Positions 16,106-24,504 of a DNA stretch of 64,000 bases are shown here, in pieces. Position numbers and translations under genes: made by a program. The notes beneath the pieces were generated by a model that saw only the letters and a list, made by a program, of their open reading frames with translations, was not told the DNA's origin and searched no databases. This stretch comes from Peptoniphilus raoultii (GTDB lineage: Bacteria; Bacillota; Clostridia; Tissierellales; Peptoniphilaceae): contig NZ_FMWM01000002.1 in the NCBI RefSeq assembly GCF_900099555.1, forward strand, positions 754,018-818,017, read 5' to 3'. The stretch's first letter is position 1. Every line of letters starts with the position of its first letter.

Positions 16106-16939
16106 ATGAATATTAATTGGTATCCCGGCCACATGAAAAAAACTATTGAAGACCTAGAAAAGAAAAAAGGTCTTGTAGATTTTGTAATTGAAATAATTGA
16201 CGGGAGAATTCCCCTATCTAGCAGAAATCCTCTACTAGAAAAAGTTTTAGAGGGCAAGAAAAAACTTATAATTTTTAATAAGTCAGACCTTGCAGATGAA
16301 AAAGAAAACGACAAGTGGATAAATTTTTTGATAAAAGATGAGGTTTCCGTTTTAAAATATAATTCTCAAAGGCCAAACCCCGTATCTGTTACTTCCTATG
16401 CAGAAAAATTAATGGCTGATGAAATAAAAAAATATGAATCAAGGGGAGTAAATCATGGGCCTTTAAGGGCAATGGTTGTGGGCATACCCAACGTTGGAAA
16501 GTCAACTTTTATTAATGGAATTATAGGAAAAAAATCTGCAAAAACTGGCAATAGACCTGGAATTACAAAGACGAACCAGTGGATAAGATTAAATGAAGGG
16601 CTTCATCTTTTGGATACACCGGGAGTTTTGTGGCAAAAATTTCCTGAAGATATTGGTTTAAATCTAGCCTTAACTGGATCTATTAAAGATGAAATTATGG
16701 ATAGGGAAAGTCTATCCCTAAAATTAATTGAGAAATTAAACGCCATTGATAAAAATATTTTAATAAATAGATATAAAATTGAAAATAATGGAAAGCCCTT
16801 AGAAGTTTTAGATGAAATCGGCAGAAAAAGAGGAGCTCTTTTAAGGGGCGGACTTATTGATTATGAAAAAACCTCAGGAATTTTGCTTGATGAATTTAGG
16901 AAGGGCCTTCTTGGAAGGATAAGTTTGGAGACAGTATGA
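16106..16939 (+). CDS. rbgA: Ribosome biogenesis GTPase RbgA (YlqF)
   Basis: A 277-aa circularly permuted GTPase: G4 NKSD (about residue 58) comes before G1 GIPNVGKSTFING (about residue 130), followed by G2 and G3 DTPGVLW. The N-terminal INWYPGHMKK is the hallmark of YlqF/RbgA, which completes the 50S ribosomal subunit. The C-terminal ANTAR-like helical domain is present. The start lies 4 nt after the HAD gene and the stop overlaps rnhB by 4 nt (ATGA), so they are translationally coupled. Confidence 0.95.
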   Translation: MNINWYPGHMKKTIEDLEKKKGLVDFVIEIIDGRIPLSSRNPLLEKVLEGKKKLIIFNKSDLADEKENDKWINFLIKDEVSVLKYNSQRPNPVSVTSYAEKLMADEIKKYESRGVNHGPLRAMVVGIPNVGKSTFINGIIGKKSAKTGNRPGITKTNQWIRLNEGLHLLDTPGVLWQKFPEDIGLNLALTGSIKDEIMDRESLSLKLIEKLNAIDKNILINRYKIENNGKPLEVLDEIGRKRGALLRGGLIDYEKTSGILLDEFRKGLLGRISLETV

Positions 16940-17553
16940 CTTTTGAAAATTTTGAAAAAGATTATAGGGAAAAGGGATCTAAATTAATTGCAGGAGTAGA
17001 TGAAGTTGGAAGAGGCTGTCTTTTTGGTGATGTTCTATCCTGCGCCATAATTATGAAAGAAGATTCAAATATTGAAGGAATTAATGATTCAAAAAAAATA
17101 ACTGCCAACAAGAGAAAAAAACTCTATTTTCAGATATTAGAAGATAGTCTTGCAGTAGGAATTGGAAGGGCAAATTCAAAGGAAATTGACAAACTAAATA
17201 TTAAAATGGCAACCCACCTTTCTATGGTCCGTGCCATTGAAAATTTAAGAAATTCAAAGGGTGAAGTCGTTACTCCTGATCTTGTTTTAATTGATGCCGA
17301 AAGGATTGAAACAAATATTTTTCAGCACTCCATAATAAAGGGCGATGAAAATTGCTATTCCATTGCCTGTGCATCAATAATTGCAAAAGTCTATAGAGAT
17401 AATTTATGCCTAAAGTGGGCAGAAATGTATCCAGGTTATGGAATTGAAAGACATAAGGGTTACGGGACAAAACTTCACAGAGAGCTTTTGAAAAAACTAG
17501 GTCCAAGCCCCATGCATAGAATGAGTTTTTTGAAAAATTTGGAAAGATGGTAA
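16936..17553 (+). CDS. rnhB: Ribonuclease HII
   Basis: 205 aa. IAGVDEVGRG (residues 19-28) carries the catalytic Asp and Glu; the third and fourth acidic residues fall in LVLIDAER and the region before SIACASIIAKVYRD, which is itself a diagnostic motif. The C-terminal YPGYGIERHKGYGTKLH motif is typical of RNase HII. The enzyme removes RNA primers and misincorporated ribonucleotides. ATG overlaps the rbgA stop (ATGA), and the rnhB stop overlaps the start of the next gene. Confidence 0.95.
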   Translation: MTFENFEKDYREKGSKLIAGVDEVGRGCLFGDVLSCAIIMKEDSNIEGINDSKKITANKRKKLYFQILEDSLAVGIGRANSKEIDKLNIKMATHLSMVRAIENLRNSKGEVVTPDLVLIDAERIETNIFQHSIIKGDENCYSIACASIIAKVYRDNLCLKWAEMYPGYGIERHKGYGTKLHRELLKKLGPSPMHRMSFLKNLERW

Positions 17554-17906
17554 TGAATAATAAAGATTTGGGAAATTTTGGCGAAACTTTGGCGACAAAA
17601 TTTTTAGAAGACAAAAATTATAAAATATTAGATAGAAATTATAGGGCCCTCGGAACTGAAATTGATATTATTGCAAAAGATAAGGACGAACTTTGTTTTG
17701 TTGAAGTTAAAACAAGAAGGTCCCATAAATTTGGCGATGCCTATGAGGCTGTTGATGAAATAAAAATGCAAAATATTATTCAAACGGCAAGAGCTTATAT
17801 CTATAAAAATAATTTATACGACATCCAAGTTCGTTTCGACATAATCGAAGTTTATATTAGGGAAGGCAAAATTAATCATATTGAAAATGCCTTCTCTTTA
17901 ATTTAG
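17547..17906 (+). CDS. UPF0102 (YraN-type) nuclease-like protein
   Basis: 119 aa, the usual length. The restriction-endonuclease-like fold core is visible: GNFGETLATKFLEDKNYKIL, then GTEIDIIAKD and FVEVKTR, giving the Glu-Asp-(Glu-x-Lys) set. Its cellular role is unknown; it habitually follows rnhB in Firmicutes and may act in DNA recombination or repair. A second ATG at 17553 gives MNNKDLG and may be the true start, because the first lies inside rnhB. Confidence 0.88.
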   Translation: MVMNNKDLGNFGETLATKFLEDKNYKILDRNYRALGTEIDIIAKDKDELCFVEVKTRRSHKFGDAYEAVDEIKMQNIIQTARAYIYKNNLYDIQVRFDIIEVYIREGKINHIENAFSLI

Positions 17907-17977
17907 TTTCATGAAATGTAAAAAAATTTATAAATTTATAAATAAGAATATTAAAAATCATAGAATTGTGGTATCAT

Positions 17978-18007
17978 TATAATAAATATCTGAGTAAATT
18001 ACTATGA
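17978..18007 (+). promoter_or_regulatory. suf operon promoter region with Rrf2/IscR-like dyad
   Basis: TATAAT at 17978-17983 has no good -35 box. Directly downstream, around the expected transcription start, TGAGTAAATTACTATGA (17991-18007) contains the dyad AGTA-AAT-TACT. Clostridial IscR-type sites have a similar TGACTA/TAGTCA dyad, and the operon itself carries an Rrf2 gene. Operator function is inferred. Confidence 0.4.
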
Positions 18008-18052
18008 TTTATTTTTTGAAAAGAATAATATTTTGAAAATATAGGAGGAATT

Positions 18053-18808
18053 ATGGCAAAAGAATTATTAAGAGTGGAAAATTTAAGTGCCGGAGTTGAA
18101 GGTAAGGAAATTTTAAAAAATATAAATCTTACAATCAAGTATGGAGAAGTACATGTAATTATGGGACCAAATGGATCAGGGAAGTCAACTCTTGCAAATG
18201 TCATTATGGCAAACCCTGTTTATGAAGTTACTAGCGGAAAAATCTTTTTAGATGGGGAAGATATTACAGAACTTTCTACTGACAAGAGGGCTAATAAGGG
18301 GTTATTTATGTCCTTCCAAAGTCCAGAAGAAGTTCCTGGAATTTCAGTGGAAAATTTTATTAGAACTGCAAAAATAAATAAGGAAGATAAAAATATTCCC
18401 ATTATAAAATTTAAAAAACAAATTGAAGAAGAAATGCAGGAATTAAAAATGGATTCTTCATATGCTGAAAGATATTTAAATGTAGGATTTTCTGGTGGGG
18501 AAAAGAAAAAAACAGAAATTTTGCAAATGCTTATGCTAAATCCAAAACTTGCCATGCTTGATGAAACAGATTCAGGTCTTGATGTTGATGCAACAAGAAT
18601 TGTTTCCCAAGGCATAGAAAGGTTTTTGTCAAAAGATAATGCCGTATTTATTATCACTCACCATCAAGAACTTGTGAGAAATGTTGTGCCTGACTTTGTT
18701 CACGTTATTGTTGATGGAAGAATTGTTAAAGAAGGCGATGCTTCACTTGTTGGAAAAATTGAAAGTGAAGGTTTTGGTTGGATTAGAGATGAGGCTTTAA
18801 ATGACTAA
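18053..18808 (+). CDS. sufC: Fe-S cluster assembly ATPase SufC
   Basis: 251 aa. Walker A GPNGSGKSTLANVI (residues 37-50), signature GFSGGEKKK, Walker B LAMLDETDSGLD (the SufC-specific form) and H-loop ITHHQE. SufC binds SufB and SufD and drives scaffold remodelling in the cytosol. TATAGGAGGAATT precedes the ATG. It is the first gene of the operon sufC-sufB-sufD-sufS-sufU, and the sufB start overlaps its end by 8 nt. Confidence 0.96.
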   Translation: MAKELLRVENLSAGVEGKEILKNINLTIKYGEVHVIMGPNGSGKSTLANVIMANPVYEVTSGKIFLDGEDITELSTDKRANKGLFMSFQSPEEVPGISVENFIRTAKINKEDKNIPIIKFKKQIEEEMQELKMDSSYAERYLNVGFSGGEKKKTEILQMLMLNPKLAMLDETDSGLDVDATRIVSQGIERFLSKDNAVFIITHHQELVRNVVPDFVHVIVDGRIVKEGDASLVGKIESEGFGWIRDEALND

Positions 18809-20213
18809 AAAAGAAAGAACTTATGTGGAAGAAATGGATAGGGGTGTCTATGATATAAAAAACCCCTTTGAATATAGGAGTAAAACAGAAAAGGGACTTA
18901 CTGAAGAAATAGTTAGACAAATTTCTAAAGAAAAAAATGAACCAGAATGGATGCTTAACTATAGACTTGAAGCTCTTAAAAATTTTAATGAAATAGATAA
19001 TCCCATTTGGGGACCGGATCTTTCTGAAGTTGATATAAATGATATTACAACTTATATTAGACCAGATGCCGATTTAAGTGATAATTGGAATAAGGTGCCC
19101 AAAGAAATAAGAGATACTTTTGATAAGCTGGGTATTCCAGAAGCCGAAAAGAAAGAATTTTTGTCAGGTGTTGGTGCCCAATATGATAGTGAAGTTGTTT
19201 ACCATTCAATTCAAAAATATTTAAGGGACCAAGGAGTAATTTATACAGATTTTGAATCAGGTTTAAGAGAATATCCTGAAATTGTTAAAAAATATTTTGG
19301 CAAGTGTATAAAACCATCCCTTCATAAATATGCAGCTCTTCACTATGCAGTTTGGAGTGGCGGATCTTTTGTTTACGTTCCAAAGGGAGTTAATGTTGAT
19401 ATTCCGCTGCAATCTTATTTTAGGTTAAATGCACCAGGGGCAGGACAATTTGAGCACACTTTAATTATTATTGAAGAGGGAGCTTATTGCCATTTTATTG
19501 AAGGCTGCTCAGCCCCAAGATATAATGTTGTAAATATTCATGCCGGTGCTGTTGAACTTTTTATTGCAGAAAATGCAACTTTAAGATATTCAACAATTGA
19601 AAACTGGTCAAGAAATATGTATAACTTAAATACTAAAAGAGCAATTGTAGAAAAAAATGGAAAAATAGAGTGGATTTCTGGATCCTTTGGTTCAAAAGTT
19701 TCTATGCTGTATCCAAGCTCCATATTAAAAGGAGAAGGATCTTCCAGTGAATTTACAGGCATTTCCTTTGCAGGGCCAGGACAAAATCTTGACACAGGAG
19801 CTCAAGTTGTTCATCTTGCTCCTCATACAAATTCAGTAATAAATACAAAATCTATTTCAAAAGGTGGAGGAATTGCAGTTTATAGAGGTCTAGTAGAATT
19901 TTCAGAAGATGCAATAAATTCTAAAAACTCTACATCTTGCGAGTCCCTAATGCTTGATGAAGAATCAAGATCAGATACAATCCCAACAATAAGAGTTCAT
20001 AATAAGGAAGTCGATATTGGACATGAAGCGAAAATTGGAAAGATTTCAGATGGGGTTATATTTTATTTAATGACAAGAGGCCTAAGCGAAGAAGATGCAA
20101 AACAAATGGTGGTTCGTGGATTTGCAGAGCCTATTGCCAAAGAACTTCCTATGGAATATGCAGTTGAAATGAATAATCTTATAAATCTGGAACTTGTTGG
20201 AGCAATTGGGTAA
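18801..20213 (+). CDS. sufB: Fe-S cluster scaffold protein SufB
   Basis: 470 aa, full length. The family motifs KYFGKCIKPSLHKYAALHYAVWSGGSFVYVP and HTLIIIEEGAYCHFIEGCSAP are present, as are SKGGGIAVYRGLV, the conserved Cys region SCESLMLDEESRSDTIP and the C-terminal GFAEPIAKELPMEY. SufB is the scaffold of the SufBCD complex. The beta-helix core spans residues 150-430. The start is set by the 8-nt overlap with sufC, and sufD begins 9 nt downstream. Confidence 0.95.
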   Translation: MTKKERTYVEEMDRGVYDIKNPFEYRSKTEKGLTEEIVRQISKEKNEPEWMLNYRLEALKNFNEIDNPIWGPDLSEVDINDITTYIRPDADLSDNWNKVPKEIRDTFDKLGIPEAEKKEFLSGVGAQYDSEVVYHSIQKYLRDQGVIYTDFESGLREYPEIVKKYFGKCIKPSLHKYAALHYAVWSGGSFVYVPKGVNVDIPLQSYFRLNAPGAGQFEHTLIIIEEGAYCHFIEGCSAPRYNVVNIHAGAVELFIAENATLRYSTIENWSRNMYNLNTKRAIVEKNGKIEWISGSFGSKVSMLYPSSILKGEGSSSEFTGISFAGPGQNLDTGAQVVHLAPHTNSVINTKSISKGGGIAVYRGLVEFSEDAINSKNSTSCESLMLDEESRSDTIPTIRVHNKEVDIGHEAKIGKISDGVIFYLMTRGLSEEDAKQMVVRGFAEPIAKELPMEYAVEMNNLINLELVGAIG

Positions 20214-20222
20214 GGTGAAAAG

Positions 20223-21272
20223 ATGAAAAAAATAATAGGAAATGAATTAGCTTTTAAAACTTTTTCTTGGATGAAGGTTAATGATGTGGAAATTACTGTG
20301 CCGGAAATTGGCAAAGACCTTATTCCCTATCCTTCATCAGAAAAGCATGTAAGACATTTAAAAGAATTTGACAATTTAAGATATGGCGTTTCTAAAGAGG
20401 CCCTTGAACTCAATAGAAAGGATATGAATTTATATAGAATTTATGAAGCAATTGGCGGCGAAGATATTAAATTTAAACCCTGCTATTTTAAAACAGATGA
20501 TGAAAATGTAAATTTAGTGGACTTGCAAGACATTATTGCACATGAAGATTCTAAGATTAAAGTATTTTTAGATTATTATTCAGAAGGAAACAAGGAAAAG
20601 TTTAGAAATACAGTTATTAGAATTTTAGCTGAAAAAAATGCAGAGGTAGAACTTTTTGTTATCCAAAGAGAAGGTCCTGAATCTAAAAGCCTTGAATCAA
20701 TAGGCATTTATTGCCATGACGGGGCAAAAGTTCATGTAAGCCAATATGAAATTGGTGCAGGAAAATTATATTTAAATTATAAGTGTGAGCTGAAGGGAAA
20801 AGAGAGCCAGTCTTATGTAGATTCAGTTTATTTTGGCAAAGGTGATGAAGAATTAAATATTTATTATGAAATGACGCACTTAGGAGAAAAGACAAAAAGT
20901 GATATTCTAGTTAATGGAGCCTTAAAGGACAGGGCCTTTAAAAACTTTAAATCGAACCTTGACTTTAAGGAAGGCTGCAATGATGCAGTGGGAAGCGAAG
21001 AAGAATATACAGTCCTTTTAAGTGATGATGTTCATTCACTTTCAGTTCCCCTAATGCTTGCACATGAAGATGACATTGAAGGAAATCATGCATCAAGTGC
21101 TGGAAAAATTGATCCTGATATTTTATTTTATATTATGTCAAGGGGCATAAGCTATGAAGATGCAGAAGCTTTAATCATAGAATCAAAATTTTCAGGAGCC
21201 ATAGACAAATTAATGGATGAAGAATTGGAAGAAGAAGTTTGGAATTCTATTAAGAAAATAATTACGAGGTAG
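20223..21272 (+). CDS. sufD: Fe-S cluster assembly protein SufD
   Basis: 349 aa. It is a paralogue of SufB with the beta-helix core from about residue 110 to 320 and the characteristic C-terminal HEDDIEGNHASSAGKIDPD...YIMSRGIS.EDA block. It pairs with SufB and SufC. AGGTGAAAAG precedes the ATG. The N-terminus is shorter and less conserved than in proteobacterial SufD, as is usual in Firmicutes. sufS starts 1 nt after its stop. Confidence 0.93.
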   Translation: MKKIIGNELAFKTFSWMKVNDVEITVPEIGKDLIPYPSSEKHVRHLKEFDNLRYGVSKEALELNRKDMNLYRIYEAIGGEDIKFKPCYFKTDDENVNLVDLQDIIAHEDSKIKVFLDYYSEGNKEKFRNTVIRILAEKNAEVELFVIQREGPESKSLESIGIYCHDGAKVHVSQYEIGAGKLYLNYKCELKGKESQSYVDSVYFGKGDEELNIYYEMTHLGEKTKSDILVNGALKDRAFKNFKSNLDFKEGCNDAVGSEEEYTVLLSDDVHSLSVPLMLAHEDDIEGNHASSAGKIDPDILFYIMSRGISYEDAEALIIESKFSGAIDKLMDEELEEEVWNSIKKIITR

Positions 21273-21273
21273 T

Positions 21274-22515
21274 ATGTTTACTAAAAAAGAAATTGAAGAA
21301 ATAAGAAGAGAATATCCCTACTTAAATTTAAGGGTTAATGATCACAATTTAATATATTTCGACAATGCAGCCACAACTCAAAAACCCCAAAGGGTTATTG
21401 ACGATATTTTGAAATTTTATAGGGAAGAAAATGGAAATCCCCACAGGGGAGCCCACTATTTAGCAGTTAAGGCAACTACAGCCTATGAAGGGGCAAGAGA
21501 AAGTGTCAGAAAATTTATAAATGCAAAAAGCTCAAATGAAATAGTTTTTGTTAGAAATGCAACAGAAGCCCTAAATCTTTTGGCCTATTCCTATGGTATG
21601 AATAAAATTAATGAAGGGGACGAAATTTTAATTTCCATTATGGAACACCATTCAAATTTGGTGCCCTGGCAATTAGTTTCTAAAAAAAGAGGGGCAAAAC
21701 TTAAATATTTATATCTTGATGAAGAACAAAATATCCCATTTGAAGAAGTTAAAAATAAAGTAAATGAAAATACAAAAATTTTTTCCCTAAGTCTTGCTTC
21801 AAATGTTGTGGGAACAATGCCTGAAATTAAAAAAATTATTGACTATGTAAGAAAAAATTCAAAGGCCATAATTATTTTAGACGGAGCACAATATGTGCCC
21901 CACAACAAAATTGATGTAAGGGATCTTGACTGCGACTTTATGGCGTTTTCTGGTCACAAAATGTATTCTGCAACGGGCATTGGAGTTTTATATGGCAAGG
22001 AAAAACTTCTAAATGATTTAGATGTATTTTTGTCAGGTGGAGATATGATTGAATATGTTTATGAAGACAAGACAACTTTTTTACCTTCGCCCCAAAGATT
22101 TGAAGCAGGAACTCAAAATGTGGAAGGTGCTGTAAATCTTGCAAGTGCCATAAGATATATAGATGAACTTGGCATAGATAATATAAGAGAATATGAAGGA
22201 TATTTAACTGACTATTGTTATGAAAAGATTAAAAAATTTGACTTTTTAGATGTCTACACAACAAGTAATAAAAATAGGGCACCTGTAATTACTTTTAATT
22301 TTAAGGAAATTCATCCCCATGATGCCTCATCTATTTTAGATTCTTATGGCATAGCAATAAGAAGCGGTCACCACTGTGCTCAGCCCCTTCATAGATTTTT
22401 AGGCTGTAATTTTTCATGCAGGGCATCTTTTGCAGTCTATAACACAACTGAAGAAATTGATTATTTTATAAATCATTTGACAGATGTAAGGAGGTTGTTA
22501 GGATTTGGATCTTAA
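21274..22515 (+). CDS. sufS: Cysteine desulfurase SufS
   Basis: A 413-aa PLP enzyme of group II: IYFDNAATTQKPQRVID at the start, the PLP lysine in FSGHKMYSATG, and the catalytic Cys in RSGHHCAQPLH. It removes sulfur from cysteine and passes it to SufU. The weak start context GAGGTAGT-ATG reflects coupling to sufD. The end overlaps the TTG start of sufU by 11 nt. Confidence 0.95.
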   Translation: MFTKKEIEEIRREYPYLNLRVNDHNLIYFDNAATTQKPQRVIDDILKFYREENGNPHRGAHYLAVKATTAYEGARESVRKFINAKSSNEIVFVRNATEALNLLAYSYGMNKINEGDEILISIMEHHSNLVPWQLVSKKRGAKLKYLYLDEEQNIPFEEVKNKVNENTKIFSLSLASNVVGTMPEIKKIIDYVRKNSKAIIILDGAQYVPHNKIDVRDLDCDFMAFSGHKMYSATGIGVLYGKEKLLNDLDVFLSGGDMIEYVYEDKTTFLPSPQRFEAGTQNVEGAVNLASAIRYIDELGIDNIREYEGYLTDYCYEKIKKFDFLDVYTTSNKNRAPVITFNFKEIHPHDASSILDSYGIAIRSGHHCAQPLHRFLGCNFSCRASFAVYNTTEEIDYFINHLTDVRRLLGFGS

Positions 22516-22957
22516 ACAAATATATACGCAAATGGTTATGGAAGAAAGCAGGAGCACGAGAAATAAAAGAGATTTAGAAAATCCAACTCATAAAGAACTT
22601 GGTCACAATCCCTCTTGTGGAGATGAAATAACTTTGCAACTTGATGTGGAAGATGAAAAAATTAAAGATATTTCCTATACGGGAAACGGTTGTGCAATTT
22701 CGCAGGCATCAACATCAATTATGTGCGATACTGTTAAGGGAATGGAAGTAAAGAAAACAATAGAACTTGCAGATAAATTTATAGCAATGATAAAGGGTGA
22801 AATTAGGGATGAAAATGAACTTGAAGATTTGGGAGACGGCATAGCCTTTATAAATATTAGGAATATGCCGGCTAGAGTAAAATGTGCCGTCCTTGCATGG
22901 TACACCCTAAAAGATATTTTAGTAAATGACAAGAAAGAAGGTTCTTTTACACCCTAA
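22505..22957 (+). CDS. sufU: Sulfur-transfer protein SufU
   Basis: 150 aa. The zinc/sulfur ligands of the SufU family are present: NPSCGDE, NGCAISQAS and VKCAVLAW, plus the conserved Asp after the first Cys. It accepts persulfide sulfur from SufS by zinc-ligand exchange. The start is TTG at 22505 with AAGGAGG about 9 nt upstream. The gene lies between sufS and the Rrf2 gene. Confidence 0.93.
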   Translation: MDLKQIYTQMVMEESRSTRNKRDLENPTHKELGHNPSCGDEITLQLDVEDEKIKDISYTGNGCAISQASTSIMCDTVKGMEVKKTIELADKFIAMIKGEIRDENELEDLGDGIAFINIRNMPARVKCAVLAWYTLKDILVNDKKEGSFTP

Positions 22958-22967
22958 GGAGGTAAGA

Positions 22968-23363
22968 ATGAGGCTATCAACAAAGGGAAGATATGGACTC
23001 ATGGCTATGTATAGATTAAGAGAAAGTTATGGCAAAGGCCCTCTCTCTTTAAAGGACATAGCAAATATGGAAAATTTATCAGAAGCATATTTGGAACAGC
23101 TTTTTTCACTCTTGAAAAAAAGTGGGCTTGTAAAATCTATTAGAGGAGCAGGAGGAGGCTATGAATTGACAAGAGAACCAAAAAAAATTGGAATTGGTGA
23201 AATAATAAATTCTCTTGAAGGGGAAATTGAACTTTCCTGCTGTGCTACAAATCAAAGACTTAATTGCACAAAAATAAATGCCTGTGCAACAAAAGATATT
23301 TTATTTAAGCTCCAAAATAGAATGGAAGAAGTTATGGATTCCCTAACACTTGAAGATATGTGA
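22968..23363 (+). CDS. Rrf2/IscR-family transcription regulator
   Basis: 131 aa from the ATG at 22968, which has AAGGAGG 5 nt upstream and starts the standard MRLSTKGRYGLMAMYRL. A longer frame from 22926 has no ribosome site and runs inside sufU. A winged helix occupies residues 1-70 (LSEAYLEQLFSLLKKSGLVKS is the recognition region), followed by the dimerisation helix. Cysteines in LSCCATNQRLNC and KINAC match the iron-sulfur ligand region of IscR, although the spacing differs from E. coli IscR. It probably senses cluster status and controls the suf operon that surrounds it. Confidence 0.88.
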   Translation: MRLSTKGRYGLMAMYRLRESYGKGPLSLKDIANMENLSEAYLEQLFSLLKKSGLVKSIRGAGGGYELTREPKKIGIGEIINSLEGEIELSCCATNQRLNCTKINACATKDILFKLQNRMEEVMDSLTLEDM

Positions 23364-23382
23364 GGCGATATTTATTATTTAC

Positions 23383-24504
23383 ATGGATAATGCCGCCACA
23401 ACAAAAATTAAGGACAAGGTACTTGAAGCGATGCTGCCATATTTAAAGGATAATTATGGTAATCCCTCAAGTATTTATAGTCTTGGACAAAAATCAAAGG
23501 CGGCAATTGAAAATTCAAGAGAAAAAATTGCAGCATTTTTATCTTGCAAGCCTTCTGAAATTTATTTTACTTCAGGAGGCACAGAGTCAGACAATTGGGC
23601 TCTTAAAAATCTATTGAAAAATTCACCTAAAAATCATATAATTACATCACAAATAGAACATGAAGCAATTTTAAAGTCTGCAAAATTTATGGAAGAAATG
23701 GGCAATAGAGTTGATTATATTTCCGTTGACCATGAAGGTTTTGTAAGTTTAAAAGAACTTGAAGAAAAAATTTCAAAAGATACTAATTTAGTTTCCATAA
23801 TGGAGGCCAACAATGAAGTTGGAACTTTGGAGCCTACTTGTGAAATAGAAAAAATTTGCCAAAAGTATGGCGTTCCCCTTCATATAGATGCAGTTCAGGC
23901 TCTTGGGAATATTCCCATAGATTTATCTAAGAGAAATGTTTCTATGATGTCCTTTTCAGGCCATAAAATTGGAGCCCCAAAGGGAATTGGGATTTTATAT
24001 GTAAATGAAAATTATAAGATTAATTCCTTTATAGATGGCGGAGATCAGGAGAGAAAAAAAAGGGCATCAACTGAAAATGTAGCATCAATTGTTGGACTAG
24101 GAGCAGCTTTTGAAGAATTAAATGACAATTTTGAAGAGAGGATTTTATATACGAAAAAACTTAGGGACTATATTATTGATGAGCTTTTAAAAATGGATGG
24201 GGTAAAATTAAATGGACCTAGAGAAAAAAGGCTTGTTACCAATATAAATATTTCCTTTGAAAATATGAAAAGTCAGGTTCTATTGCCTTTTTTAGATTTT
24301 AATGATATATGTGCGTCACAGGCATCTGCCTGCCAGGCGGGAAGTATTGATCCTTCTCATGTGCTGCTTGCCATGGGAAGATCAAGGCAGGAGGCCCTAA
24401 ATCCTCTAAGACTTTCCATAAATTATAAAAATACAAAAGAAGAAGCTGAATATGTCCTTGAAATTTTAAATAAGGCCCAAAAAAAATTTAAAGCGGTGGT
24501 TTAA
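23383..24504 (+). CDS. Cysteine desulfurase NifS/IscS type
   Basis: About 374-377 aa, group I PLP desulfurase: MDNAATTKIK start, PLP lysine in SFSGHKIGAPKG, and catalytic loop CASQASACQAG. It is a second desulfurase beside SufS and may serve tRNA thiolation or NAD synthesis rather than Suf. Coordinates here use the first ATG. However, GAGG (23362-23365) is 18 nt before that ATG but 8 nt before an in-frame ATT (23374), from which the N-terminus reads (M)IYMDNAATT, exactly the family form; initiation at ATT is likely. The upstream TTG at 23350 has no ribosome site. Confidence 0.9.
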   Translation: MDNAATTKIKDKVLEAMLPYLKDNYGNPSSIYSLGQKSKAAIENSREKIAAFLSCKPSEIYFTSGGTESDNWALKNLLKNSPKNHIITSQIEHEAILKSAKFMEEMGNRVDYISVDHEGFVSLKELEEKISKDTNLVSIMEANNEVGTLEPTCEIEKICQKYGVPLHIDAVQALGNIPIDLSKRNVSMMSFSGHKIGAPKGIGILYVNENYKINSFIDGGDQERKKRASTENVASIVGLGAAFEELNDNFEERILYTKKLRDYIIDELLKMDGVKLNGPREKRLVTNINISFENMKSQVLLPFLDFNDICASQASACQAGSIDPSHVLLAMGRSRQEALNPLRLSINYKNTKEEAEYVLEILNKAQKKFKAVV

